A program made the translations under genes and the position numbers. Below, in pieces: positions 22,801 through 34,044 of a stretch of DNA of 64,000 bases (the first letter of the stretch is position 1; every line of letters starts with the position of its first letter). The stretch covers positions 23,783,318-23,847,317 of the forward strand of contig CM065379.1 of the NCBI GenBank assembly GCA_033060915.1, given 5' to 3'. The notes beneath the pieces are model-generated. The model did no database searches, was not told the DNA's origin, and saw only the letters and a list, made by a program, of their open reading frames with translations. The stretch comes from Euryodendron excelsum. Lineage: Eukaryota; Streptophyta; Magnoliopsida; Ericales; Pentaphylacaceae.

Positions 22801-24814
22801 TAAATAGGAAGCCTACCTTGTGTCTTCTTTATTTTGATTGCTTTATTTGCTTTGTTTTACTTCGATCTTTGAGAGCTTGCTTTGGTCTTCAGAAGCTTAT
22901 GAGTTGCAGCACTTCAAGTCTTTAATGGAGGCTTCTGAGGTTCGTATATGAGTGTATAAGAGTATATGTATGCTAGGGTTTAGTGTATGGGGGCTAAGGT
23001 TTGGAGAACCTAAAGAGAGCTAGGGTTTGGAGAGGCTTCAATCTCTATATATCGAAGAGCAGAGTTTTTAGACTTTGTTTGTGGTCCTCTTTCACGCTGG
23101 AGGCGACTCTGTATTTATAGACAGAAGATTGAACTGGCGCCTGCTGTAGTGGCGCCAGGCAAAACTTTACACTAGCGCCACTAGGAATGGTGCCAGGCCA
23201 TTTTTTTGGCTTGACACCACTAGTAGTGGCGCCAGCCACTTAGGAATCTTTTAAGGTCGGCAAATAACGTATCTTTCAAAGATTTGGGTGCCTTTACTAG
23301 TGACTACCATGCAATTTCTAATATGGCTATACTATGAGTGACTTCGGAAGGTCCAGGAATGATTTAAAGGGACGGGAATGGCGCGGAGGGCCGGAAAGGG
23401 ATAGGAACCCTTAGAATAGTGTCTCAGTGGTAATAGAATTGAAAACTAATGTCAGGATTTGTTGAAATGGTTGACCAGGCCGTTAGGGGCAAAACAGTCA
23501 ATCGGGTCGGAAAGTTGCCGGGATGGACTTGGAATGTCCCAGAAGAAGGCTTGAGGCTTGGAAATATTATTAAGAATATTCCTAGAGTTTTCTAGTTTGA
23601 CACCCAGAGCCGACGTGGTTAGAAAAGGCAACCGGCCCACTAGGAGCAAAACGGTCATTTTGCACAAGGTTTGCTGGACTGACTCGGAATGACCCAAAAA
23701 TGTATCAAATAGGGAATAATATTAAAAGCATTCTTGAAGGGTTACTAGTTTAATACCCAGAGTCGGAGTGGTTCTCGAGGTGCTCGGATGCCTAGGGGCA
23801 AAATGGTTATTTGACCGAATGGTCTTGGAATTGGTCCAAAACTGATTGGAAGGTACTTGAATGTGACGGATTGTCTTTCAGGACAATCTTGGAAGGGCGG
23901 ACTTACCCCTTTGAGGACTTAGGTACTTTCTCGAAAAAGCATGCCAGAAAAGCCCTAAGGGTAGTTTAGTCATTTTTCATCAGAGTGGGCTAGCAGGCAC
24001 TGGTGTTGACCTGGGTTTTGAGTGTTTCCGTTACTCTTACGGTCTATGACGAGTTGGTTTCCAAAGGTATCTTGTCCTTTGGTAAACATGTCACAGCCAA
24101 GAGGCGAGTTCTGTCTCGTTACATAAGGGGTTTGTTGGCAATTCCCAATGTTGACCTGTTTACGAGTGTTTCCGCTACTCTGACGGTTGTGATGTTTATG
24201 AGTACTTCCATTACTCTAACGGTTCACGATCATTCCGGAGATTGTCTGATCTCGGGAAGTTGCTAAGTGGACTTATTGCGTGAGGAATTAATTTTCTCGG
24301 AAGGTGTGTCGAATAACGGATATTTCTTCATTGGCAGGCTAGCAGGCACCAAAGGTGGACCGTTCTACCATCTCGGGGACTTGGGGTCTTGTCCCAGTCG
24401 ACAAGTTTGAAGGGACTTACCGTTCTGAGGACTTTCTCAAAAAACGTGCCAAGTTGGAAGGTCTTACCGTTTGAGGGATCAACTTTCTCAAAAGACATAC
24501 TGGATTCAATTTGAACTGGAATTGGATTTAAACTGGAACTGGACTGAAATTGGATTTTAATCTTGGAATTGAGATTGGAAACAAGGACTTACCGTCTTTA
24601 AGAAGACGTGCCCACTAGAATTGGACTAGATAATGCCCCAAGGGCATTTTGGTCATTTGGTTTCTATTTGGGCCGAACAGGCCCGCGAAGCGATCGATTG
24701 ACTAGATTACATCTAGAAAACTAGTTTGAACTAGAATGCATCTATATTGACTTGAATACAAGTCTAGACGAACCGAAGATTGCCGAGAGGGAAAAATGGG
24801 GTGCTTACAATGTC
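19879..24814 (-). mobile_element. Solo long LTR, copy 2 (4.93 kb), nested in Sirevirus pol
   Basis: The unit 19884-24809 is bounded by a perfect 5-bp target duplication ATGTC (19879-19883 and 24810-24814). Removing the unit and one ATGTC restores the GAG-pre-integrase codon order. It starts TATTGCACCC where other copies have TGTTGCACCC (one G-to-A change), and ends GTGCTTACA. The internal TATA box at 23112-23119 is on the minus strand. A 15-base G run (22709-22723) interrupts the region after the leader. It shares all blocks of the family but has only a short version of the TTTCCGCTACTC repeat (24025-24220). Confidence 0.9.
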
Positions 24815-25470
24815 AAAAGGGTAAGCAGATCAAAGAATCTTTCAAATCAAAAATAGAGATTTCATTTACAAGACCTCTTCAATTGCTACATATGGACTTG
24901 TTTTGACCTACCAGAACACTTAGTCTTGGAGAAAAACAATATGCTTTTGTAATTGTGGATGATTATTCTAGATTTACTTGGACTTACTTTCTTGCTCACA
25001 AAGATGAAACTATATAAATATTTGTCAAATTCTGTAAAAGGGTTCAAAATGAAAAGGGTTTTGCCATATCTACTATTAGAACAAACCATGGAGGAGAATT
25101 TGATTGCTCCCCATTTGAAACTTTCTGTGATGAAAATAGTTTTGAGCTTAACTTTTCTGCTCCTAGAACTCCTCAGCAAAATGGTAGTGTTAAAAGGAAA
25201 AATAGGAATTTAGAAGAAATGGTAAGAACCATGTTTTGCGAGAATGCTCTACCTAAATATTTTTGGACTAAGGTAGTAAATATTGCCTCCTTTATTCTTA
25301 ACAGAATTCTTGTTAGAAGACACCTAAAAAAGACACCTTATGAGCTTTAGAAAGGGAGAAAGCCAAATATTTCTTATTTACATGTTTTCGGTTGCAAATG
25401 TTTTGTTCTGAACAATAACAAAGATAACCTATGAAAATTTGATGCAAAGTCTAATGAATGAATTTTTCTT
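24815..25470 (+). pseudogene. Sirevirus pol part 2: integrase, catalytic triad lost
   Basis: Integrase continues from the nested insertion. The first catalytic Asp is kept (LLHMDLF, about 24888-24905) but is followed by an in-frame TGA. VIVDDYSRFTW is clear. The second Asp is Asn (TNHGGEF, about 25080-25100). The catalytic Glu is Lys (NGSVKRKNR, about 25180-25206). A TAA occurs near 25015-25017 and a TAG near 25348. The domain continues through PKYFWTKVVN, TPYEL and VFGCKCFVLN, and ends near IFLGYF. Two of three DDE residues changed by single G-to-A steps. Confidence 0.9.
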
Positions 25471-26742
25471 GGTTATTTTATGCATAGTAAAGCTTTAAGA
25501 GTTTTCAATAAAAGAACTTGGGTAGTTGAAGAATCCATTCATGTTACATTTAATGAAACTAACTCTCCTGCAAGCAAAAATGATGAAGTAGATGAACCAG
25601 GTTCAATTGCTAGCAATATAGATGAAGTGCCAACACCTGGAAAAACTCTACCAAGCGAAATCAGAGAAGCAAAATTTAAAGAAAAAGAACCAAGACTAAC
25701 CATAACACAGCAGCAAATAGAAGTAAATGAGGGGCTACCAAAAGAATGAAAATTCATACAAAACCACCCTCAAGATCAAATTCTTGGTGATCTATCAAAA
25801 GGAGTAAGGACCAGATCTTCCATCAGAAATCTATGTGCACACTTTGCCTTCTTGTCACAAAGAGAACCAAAGACCTTTTAAGAAGTTGAAAGAGATGAAT
25901 ACTGGATCAATGCTATGCAAGAAGAACTAAATCAGTTTGAAAGGAGCAAAGTATGAAACATGGCACCCAGACCTGAAGGATATCCAATTGTAGGCACCAA
26001 ATGGGTTTTTAGAAATAAGGTGAATGAAGCTAATACAATCATCAGAAATAAAGCAAGGTTAATTGCTCAAGGCTACAGTCAAGAGGAAGATATTTACTAT
26101 GATGAAACTTTTGCACCTGTTGTTAGATTAGAAATAATTAGAATGTTACTTGCATTTGCATGCTTTAAAAACTTTAAGTTTTATCAAATGGACGTCAAAA
26201 GTGCTTTCTTAAATGGGGTTATAAGTGAAGAAGTGTATGTTGAGCAACCACTAGGTTTTGAAAATGATAAGTTTCCTGATCATGTTTTCAGATTGTCCAA
26301 AGCATTGTATAGTTTAAAACAAGCACCTAGAGCTTGGTATGAAAGACTAAGTAGCTTTCCATTGAAAAATGGTTTCACAAGAAGCAAAGTTGACACCACT
26401 TTATTTATCAAAAACAAAAATTCTGACCAGCCTATTGTACAAATATATGTAGATAATATTATTTTTGGATTTACTAATGAAAATTTATGCAAGGAGTTTG
26501 CTAAGAGCATGCATAGGAAATTTGAAATGAGCATGATGGGAGAGCTAACATTTTTTCTTAGACTGCAAATCAAGCAATCAAGAGATGGAATCCTCATAAG
26601 TCAATCCAAATACATTAAGGATTTGCTCAAAAGATTTAATTTTGAAGATCTAAAACAAATTGGTATACCTATGAATGTGTTAACCAAATTGGAGGTAGAT
26701 GATGTAGGTAAATCGGTGATACAAAACTGTTTAGGAGCCTGA
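25471..26742 (+). pseudogene. Sirevirus pol part 3: linker and reverse transcriptase, YVDN
   Basis: A linker (25480-25749, acidic and proline-containing) is followed by stops and then by RT. Conserved blocks are GTKWVFRNKV, KARLIAQGYSQ, DETFAPVVRLE, FYQMDVKSAFLNG, LYSLKQAPRAWYERL and FEMSMMGELTFFL. The active site normally reads YVDD; here it is YVDN (AAT at 26455-26457), so an essential metal-binding Asp is gone. A TGA just before 25960 stands where Trp is expected (ERSKV*N). The RT frame itself is open for 260 codons, the best preserved stretch of pol. Confidence 0.93.
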
Positions 26743-27356
26743 TAGGATCTTTGCTATACTTAACTGCAAGTAGACCTGACATTATATTTAGTGTGTGTAT
26801 GTGTGCTAGATTTCAAGCTAATCCTAAGGAGTCACACCTTACTACTGTAAAAAGAATTTTTAGATATTTAAAACAGACCTGTAATCTTGGTATATGGTAC
26901 CCATGTGGTACATCATTTGAACTTGTTGGATACACTGATGCAGATTATGCTGGAAGTAGAACTGATCGAAAAAGCACCAGTGGTGCATGCCAATTTCTTG
27001 GAAACATGATCGTGTCATGGTCTAGCAAGAAACAGAATTTAGTAGTCCTCTCAACTGTAGAAGTTGAGTACATAGCTACTGGTAGTTGTTGTGCTCAAAT
27101 TCTGTGAATTAAACACCAACTCGAAAACTATAGACTTACTTATGACCATATCCCTATCAGATGTGACAACACTAGTGCAATAAATCTAACCAAGAACCCT
27201 ATTCAACACTTCAAGACCAAACACATTGAAAGTAGGCACCATTTTATTAGAGATCATACAAAAAAAGGTGACGTCAATCTGGAGTTTGTCAACACTAATC
27301 ATCAATTGGCTGACATTTTACCAAATCTCTAAATGAAGATAGATTTTGCATGATTT
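26743..27356 (+). pseudogene. Sirevirus pol part 4: RNase H
   Basis: After a frame change near 26742 the connection reads LYLTASRPDIIF. RNase H follows, with its first Asp in GYTDADYAGS, the Glu block STVEVEYIA and the third Asp block RCDNTSAI. TGA at 27104-27106 replaces the expected Trp after CCAQIL. The end of pol reads HHFIRDH and LADIL, then shifts frame where FTKSLN-like sequence should occur (about 27320). The three acidic residues appear present, but the frame is broken. Confidence 0.88.
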
Positions 27357-27631
27357 GAAGAGAACTTGGTATGTGCAATCTTGTTTGATAAATGTTATGT
27401 GTTATTATTTATTTCTCTTATATGGATTTCTTTCACAATTTGAATCATCTTAATTTAAGTGTTGTTTGAGGATACTTAAGTGTCACCAATATTGGCTGGT
27501 GCCATCAATCACTGATTTCATATTGAAAATTTCATATGGTCACTACACATTGGCAGTACCTATAAAAAGTGCCAACACTTCTGCATACTTAAAACTGTCA
27601 GGTCTCCGCTTATAAATACTTAAAGCCCTAG

Positions 27632-29398
27632 ATGGCCAGCTCACTTCAACATTTCAGTTTTCCCTGTTTTGAAGATAACCATTCCCTCCACTTTTCAAAT
27701 CCTCATAACCACCTTGCTATACTTCTATTCAAACCTCATTCCAACCAAAATTCCTTAAGAAGCACTTGTAGTAGCAGAAATCGAAGGATGGCAGTGATTT
27801 CTCAGGATCCAAGTGATGAACAAATGGTAACTACTCCTCTCACCACTGAACAAGGAGCAAAAAAGAAAATTAGAAAAGATAAGGGAGAATTGAGCAAAAT
27901 GGGAGAGGTATCAAAGAAACGAAGAAGGGATGACAAAGGAAAGGCTGTGGAAGAAGAAGTATCAGACCCCAATGTTCTGAAAAATGATCCCTATTTCAAT
28001 CGGGTCTCACTAAAGAAAAGTACGACACTTCTTTCTGTACCAAAAAAGTTATAAACTGTAGATTTGTTGATTTCAACTTCTTTGAGGAGATGGGGATTAA
28101 CTTTAGGGAGAAATTTTCCTACCTGTGTTGGTTAGAAATGGTTAGTTTGAAAGAAAAAGTATATCCAGAACTGGTGAGGAATTTCTATGGCAATCTTAAG
28201 CCATCCACAATTAACCCCAACAGATTGACTAGTTTTGTAAAAGGAGTAAAGATTAAACTCAGTGGAAAGGTTTTAGAAAACATTTTCAGTCTTCTAGGGT
28301 AGGTATTGAGAATCGACCTAAGAATCCAAAAGAGGTATTCTCTGTGATTTTGGGAAAAGGGGTACGAAGCAAGAAAAAAAGAACCATAACCTCTGATGAG
28401 CTCTCTCTAGAACTCAAAATAGTTCATCACCTTCTTAATCACTGCTTGGCTCTAAGGAGTGGCAGATTTGATAATATTTCTGAAACTGAGTTATTTTTAC
28501 TGTAGTGTTATGCTAGTAAAGACAAGAAACCTCACATGACCATAATCCTTTTGGACAAAATGCGAGTAGCCTCTACTCACAAGACCAGTGGCCTACTACA
28601 TGGTATGGCTCTTACTAGAATTTTTAAACATTTTGGAGTTGAGCTTGTTGGAGAAAATGGAGAAATTGTAAAGGAAAGACAAGATGGGATAATTGAGTCA
28701 ACTCTGAAGTGTATGAGGTATGAGAAAAATGCTGAGACAGATCAATCGGTTAGAAAGAAGGATAGTCACCCCCTAGTACCTCATCCTCACAGGCAGAACC
28801 AGAAGAACCTGAAGATTTTGACTTTGAAACCAAAATGGTTGGGCTAATACATCAATTTGATTCTAAACTTGAGAATCTGGAGACAAAGGTGGGACAACTA
28901 TCCAAAGAAGTGAAAAATATCAAGCTGGAGATCAAAGAGGCTATTCTAAAAGCCTTGAAGAAAAAAAAATTCCCTGCCTCTGATAAGGCAGCCTCTAAGT
29001 TTGAGGAAGAGGAGTCTGAAAAAGGGGTGTCTGGTGAGAAGAAATCTGAAGAAGAAGTTACTGCAGAAAAGGAACTCAGTGAGGAAGAAATAGAAAAAGG
29101 AAAGGGCTAGAAAGCTGCAGAACTAGACCAAGGACCAAAGGTGGCAGCTATAAAGTTGGAGTAGGAACTAGATATGGAGAGAGAGGTTAAAGACACAGTT
29201 ACTGAACAGCCTGAAGAGAGTGAGATAGACAAGCAAGAGCTAGCACCTGAGCCTTCTACAGTCCCAGATATAGGGAAAACACTTGTTGCAAGTGTTGATC
29301 CCTCTGCACCTCCATCCTCTTTTTCTCCTCTCTCCAAACTCAGATACAAGCAACGAGCTCGAAAGAAAGTACCCTTCCATCCTATCACAAAAGCTTAG
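27632..29398 (+). pseudogene. Sirevirus third ORF (env-like position; plant transposon protein domain)
   Basis: About 280 bp past pol, ATG at 27632 opens a basic, Lys-rich N-terminus ending in TAA at 28052-28054. After a one-base shift the next frame reads FVDFNFFEEMGINFREKF, VYPELVRNFYGNLKPS and NRLTSFVKGVKIKLSG. Then, after another shift, come DKMRVASTHKTSGLLHGMAL and FKHFGVELVGENGE, with a TAG at about 28504. This conserved core resembles the domain called putative plant transposon protein, found in the extra ORF of Sireviruses. A coiled coil (28850-28960: LENLETKVGQLSKEVKN) and a Glu/Lys-rich tail to 29398 follow. No signal peptide or membrane span is visible, so an envelope function is not supported. 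Confidence 0.75.
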
Positions 29399-29806
29399 CC
29401 TTAGAGACCGACCTGGCAAGGGTGTCTTTAACACCCCTGATGACCCTTTTGTTGTGTGACCTTGCATTGCATTTTAGTTTTTATGTTGACTAGCTAAAAC
29501 TCTATATTTTTGTTTTGTTTTAGATATTGCTGGCCATGGACCAGTTTGTCAAACAATTTATTTGTGGTTCAATGCACTCTCTATATTTTTGTTCCTACTG
29601 CTTGCGTGATTCTTGTAGGCTTATTGATGTTTGACTGTTCAATACTTGCTTTACTATTATTTGATTGCTTGCTGCAAACTTCTTCACCCTTTGCTTATTT
29701 AATGCTTGGATGATTGTTTCCATCTTAATAAAATTAATTCTATTTAAACATTTTTTGCTATTTTACCTATCAAATTTTTTTCTTACATTCTTTTTGATTA
29801 CTTGAC
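29399..29806 (+). other. Untranslated region between third ORF and polypurine tracts
   Basis: T-rich non-coding segment inside the Sirevirus. A 67-codon hydrophobic open frame (29510-29713) has no recognised family. Confidence 0.5.
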
Positions 29807-29986
29807 AAAAAGGGGGAGAACTATACTAAGTACTGATTTGACTTGTTAAATCAGTGTGATTGTTGAATCGAGAAACATTCTCTATTAAAGGGGAGGATCT
29901 CATATTAAGGGGGAGGATAATGTCTTTCTGTTATCATATTTTTCTTACGTTTAAAGAAAGTTTTGTCATCATAAAAAAAGGGAAGA
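29807..29986 (+). promoter_or_regulatory. Repeated polypurine tracts of the Sirevirus
   Basis: Four purine tracts lie upstream of the 3' LTR: AAAAGGGGGAGAA (29807-29820), AAAGGGGAGGA (29887-29897), AAGGGGGAGGA (29908-29918) and AAAAAAAGGGAAGA (29973-29986). The last abuts the LTR and would prime plus-strand synthesis. Multiple tracts of this type are a known Sirevirus hallmark. Confidence 0.85.
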
Positions 29987-29987
29987 T

Positions 29988-31729
29988 TGTTGACCCAAGG
30001 GGTGATCTCCATAACTAGTAATTGATTTTGATGATCACAAAACCTAGTCACCATGATCTAATGTATTTAACTTAAGTGTGCAGCTTAGTCTAATTATGGG
30101 CAATCATAACCTATGGAGTATCATAGAAGATCTTGTCAGCACCTTATAAGAGTGCCAACACCATAAAGGGCATATAAGCAGTTTGTGAGAAATTAAGTTA
30201 ATTTTGTCAGTACCAGAATCTTAACCAAATTGATGACACCTGCATAAGAAGAAATGGGATTTGGATATGCATATGGGTAATGACATCTATGGCCAACTCA
30301 TTTATAATGAAGACCTTCGATCCACATTTTCGTTCCGCTAAAAGAAGAATGCAAGCTTGAACATGCTATCCTTAAAAGCATTATGAAGCGAGCTTAAACG
30401 AGAAGTATGTCGAGATTGAAGCCAATACAAAAGATTGATAACACCTGACAGAGTGAAAAGACTTCACCACACAAGCGGATTGTTGACTCAAATGACTTGA
30501 TGAACCAAGAACTACAAAATTATAAAAAGTAATTAAGAGGTTTACAAAGCTATCAAGAGAATTAGCAGAGCCCATACATGTTCACACCATCAAAGACTGA
30601 TTGACAAAGAGGATAGGTTAAGGTCTATGGAAAGCAACAGCAGCTGCAGCAGAGAACAAGATTGCTAACACCAACCAAGATTGCTAACACTAACCAAGAT
30701 TGCTGACAATCTTGACAAAAGGTAAATGACAAAAGAAACAAGGAGACAAATTGACAGCATAAGCTAAAGATTGCTAACAACCATGTGAAAGAACTAACTA
30801 TAAAAGAAGCGGAGATAAAGATTGGAAGCACGAAGTGAAGTTCATTGAGAACATCGTTGAAGAGCAATGTGAAATGCAGTGGCAAGCCGAGATTGGTGAC
30901 ACTAGAAAAATGATTGCTGACAATCTTTGTAAGCAATTATATCGAAAGAAACTAGGAGTTAGATTGGTAGCACCAGTAGAAGATTGCTAACAATCTCGGT
31001 AGGAAACGGAAATTCAAAACTTCGCTCCAACGGTCAGATTTTTCAAAACTATCTTAGCTGTTCGCTCATTTAATGCACCTCCAATGGTTCTAACGGCTAT
31101 TTCTTGTGAGAGACTATAAATATATGAGTTCAAACTCATTTATGGGTAAGAGACAATGATCTTAAAGTGTAAAAATCCAAAGGCCCTAAATCTTCCTCAT
31201 TCCGTGCAATTGTCATTATCCGAGAAAAATTATTAAGTTGTAACTTGCATTATCTTCACTTCTGAGAGTGACACTGATTATATTGTAACTTCTTTACTTT
31301 CGAAAAGGTTGTTGTAACACCTGAGAGCTTGAGTGTATCTTGATAACACTCTTGTAAAATCGAGAGCTTGGTTTGAAGCTTCTCGGTTATAAGGATTTGG
31401 TGTAAATTCTTGGATGTAATAGTGAGCTGAGCACTTGAAGAAACTAGCAACTGTGTAAAGAGAAGATTATATAGTGGAACACTCTCGAGGGGATCGAGGA
31501 AGAGAGGACGTAGGTAAGGGTTGAGTCGAACCTCTGTAAATCTCTTATTCTCTGCTTTCTACTGATTGTGTGTGTGTAAGTGTTGGCTGCTGAATGATTG
31601 TGCATGTTGTCTATATTTGTCAGCAATCTTAGTTCATATTTGCATCATCTATGATTTACCAAAAAATTCTGATATTTTTAAAGGTCCCAATTCACCCCCC
31701 CCCCTCTCGAGACTATCTTTGACCCAACA
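29988..31729 (+). repeat. Sirevirus 3' LTR (1742 bp)
   Basis: Begins TGTTGACCC and ends CCCAACA, like the 5' LTR, but keeps about 0.8 kb that the 5' copy lost. Within it, 30655-30720 holds about three copies of a roughly 20-bp unit (AGATTGCTAACACYAACCA). A TATA-like ACTATAAATATATG occurs near 31114. A C-rich tract (31692-31704) lies near the end. Confidence 0.92.
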
Positions 31730-31734
31730 AAAAT

Positions 31735-32353
31735 AAGCAGAATATTACACCAAAACACATAGATTTCATGTGCTTAAAATAGTTTGTTCACTCATCAAGA
31801 AGTATGCATGTGACACAGTCCACCCAAGGAGTACCTGTTATGCGAATGATAAAAAAGTACAAACCTTGATGTCATTATGCTGTCCACCTACAGAATAACT
31901 TAGCTCTTGCAACATAAAGAAGTCAAATTCAGAGAGTGATTATTTAGAAAATACAAATTGAATGGCATCCATCTCAAACTTCAATAAACACTATAAACTT
32001 TAAGAAGGGCAATTTACAGCTAGGATAGGATGAGCCATGAAAAATGTCTAAGACAATAATGGCATCTTAATACCACATTTGTGTAAAGCAATCCAAAGAG
32101 CAACCAGAAAGAACATCAGTTGACAACCAAACAATCCAATTTTAGCAAAGAATTTTACAGAGTATTAGGCAATTAATTTAGAAAAGACTTCACTAAAGGA
32201 TATACAAGCAAGACCAACAAAATCATCTTTAATCTCTTCAATTGCTTGAGCTACTCAAGGAAAATAATGAAGGGAAAAACAAATAGACCCACGTATAATT
32301 AGATAAAATAGAATCACATAGTTGACGAAACTCGCAGCTTACTGAAAGTATTG
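31735..32353. other. Spacer downstream of the DUF868 pseudogene
   Basis: No gene or repeat recognised. It may include former 3' flank of the DUF868 gene, which reads toward it. Confidence 0.5.
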
Positions 32354-33285
32354 TTAGCACTCAATGAAGAATCCTTGTATACAATATCCATCTCTCCAAG
32401 CATAGAAGATTAACGAGAAACCAATACTTTCTGATTGAGAATCTCAGAATCTCTGTGGCCAAGACCAAGGCAATGTATGGGGGTCTGTGAGAGGTTGGCT
32501 AGCCCACAACTCCTCATCAGCTGAAAGGCTGGTCTTGAACATAAAAATAGCATTTCCAAGAGACAAACCAAAGAGCAAGTTATGAACATCCCAAAATACT
32601 TCTACTGCAATGCCATCAACCAAGATGGTGTTGTTACCCAAGAACTTTCATTGGAGCTACTTCACCTGCATCACAGTCTCAATATCCATGCGGATCAGGA
32701 GGCATGGGTCATTGACACCGCTAGTGTCATATTCGATGGTAAGGTCATAGAGTGGGCCATGCTCACAAAATTAAGCCTTCTTGTTGAATATCTTCTTACC
32801 AAAGATGTGCTCTCTCTTGGCAATAAAACAGCATTGAAGGGAACAGGGGTTGCACCTATTTTCTTGAAAGCTTCTTTTCTCATGTCCCCTAGAAGGAGAA
32901 TCATTCGCCGATTGGAGACGATTCCCAAGTAAAATTCCTCAAATGGCTCAGGCCCAGATCCAAATTTAGCTGAGGAAAGGTCCCAATAGATATCAATTGT
33001 ACTAGAATCTGCTTCTAAACTTTTTTATCCTTTCCTCTTAGAGAATAACCAGGGTTTTATTTCAACCTTGCAGAAGCATTAATTGGTATTATCATCAAGT
33101 CCAACACTAAGGCCTTGACCCGTCAAATTCTTACTCCATGTAACAGTAATCAAGCAGGAACGACCATGTAATCGACATTGATAGACACAAGTAACCAAAT
33201 TCTGGGCAGTTTTATTGGTGCTTGACGATGAGAAATTAGTTACTTGAACCCCATTTTCACCAAAACAAGAAGGAAAATCCCTCAT
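32354..33285 (-). pseudogene. DUF868-family plant protein, intronless pseudogene
   Basis: The minus-strand ATG at 33285 starts MRDFPSCFGENGVQV, the typical N-terminus of plant DUF868 proteins. Then come LITVTWSKNLTGQGLS, IYWDLSSAKFGSGPEP, MILLLGDMRKEAFKK, EHIFGKKIFNKKA (after a frameshift near 32840), HGPLYDLTIE, FLGNNTILVDGIAVEVFWDV, GNAIFMFKT and GFSLIFYAWRDG at the end. These blocks cover the whole family length of about 280-300 residues in the expected order. In-frame stops occur at 33079-33081, near 33032, in the QVK*LQ* stretch (where Arg and Trp are usual) and at 32444-32446. The function of DUF868 is unknown. It is a decayed host gene or retrocopy; no poly-A tail or target duplication was found. 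Confidence 0.82.
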
Positions 33286-33857
33286 ACTGATACAAGGAGA
33301 GCTAGATTCCCCTTCTCAATTCCTCTCTTTGGTTTATCCACAAGCAATTCATGTTTACTTCTACGAGCAATAGAAATAGAACTCAGAGGATGGAGAAAAC
33401 AGAACAAGCACAGGGAGAGTTAAAAGGGAAGAACCACATACCTCTATTAATCAAAGAAGAACTTGAAGACCCATCTCTAAAATGCTTCAAAAGTTACCTA
33501 GCAAGGCTTGATTTGATCAGGGCATAAAGTTTCAAACGCATTTCTGCACAATCTATAATCCAAGTTTAGTGAAAGGATGAGGGTCCCTCCAAATTAGAGA
33601 CAAACTTGGGGAATGCAAGTAGTAAAAAATAATTTATAGTGAGAGACAAACAAAAAGGAGACTACTCAGATTAATTTTACTGTCAATATCTCTGCCAAAG
33701 GCCAACTCTAAATACTTCTATATAAATATAGATATAGTATATATATGCACAGATACCAAAAACCTGTAGGTATGAAGAGCAAAAGAAATAAAGAAAAAGA
33801 AAAAAAAAAGTAGACACAGAGAGAAATATAGAGGTAAATGCCTCAAGAATCAAATTG
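33286..33857. other. Spacer upstream of the DUF868 pseudogene
   Basis: Probably the former 5' flank of the DUF868 copy. It is A-rich near 33780-33815 with a short TATATA stretch near 33738. No coding segment was seen. The copia LTR inserted about 580 bp upstream of the DUF868 start codon. Confidence 0.45.
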
Positions 33858-33862
33858 GTGAC

Positions 33863-34031
33863 TGTTAGAACTAGTAGGAGAGAGAAAGAGAAAGAGAGAG
33901 TTCTCTATCAGATGATTTAGATATGTACATCTTACTCCTATTTATAACACAACAAAGGATGGGGGGAAGACATTCCTAACCAATTTGGGATTGGATATAC
34001 TATTACACTAAACTAACATAGTACAATAACA
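33863..34031 (-). repeat. 3' LTR of the second copia element (169 bp)
   Basis: On the minus strand it starts TGTTATTGTACTATG and ends TACTAGTTCTAACA. It contains TTATAAATAG (TATA-like) and a CTCTTTCTC-rich segment. It directly follows a polypurine tract. The 5 bases beyond it are GTGAC (plus strand 33858-33862); the partner duplication is outside the window. Confidence 0.85.
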
Positions 34032-34043
34032 TCCCCCCTCAAA
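34032..34043 (-). promoter_or_regulatory. Polypurine tract of the second copia element
   Basis: The minus strand reads TTTGAGGGGGGA immediately before the LTR. Confidence 0.85.
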
Positions 34044-34044
34044 C

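Larger units (their letters stand above)
16791..31734 (+). mobile_element. Sirevirus-type Ty1/copia retrotransposon, complete but dead
   Basis: The element is 16796-31729, flanked by 5-mers AAACT (16791-16795) and AAAAT (31730-31734), four of five matching. Both LTRs begin TGTTGACCCAAGGGGTGATC and end TTTGACCCAACA. In order it has a 5' LTR, a Met-tRNA-type primer-binding site, gag, pol in copia order (protease, integrase, RT, RNase H), a third ORF of about 1.8 kb, several purine tracts and a 3' LTR. The third ORF, the repeated AAGGGGGAGA-like tracts and the gag sequence point to the Sirevirus (SIRE/Maximus) lineage. It contains a solo LTR of another family at 19884-24809. Counting by eye, the first 300 bp of the LTRs differ at roughly 25-30 positions, so the insertion is old. 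Confidence 0.92.

Noticed and set aside
27632..29398. Calling the Sirevirus third ORF a viral envelope gene
   Set aside because: No signal peptide, cleavage site or transmembrane helix is visible; only its position resembles env.
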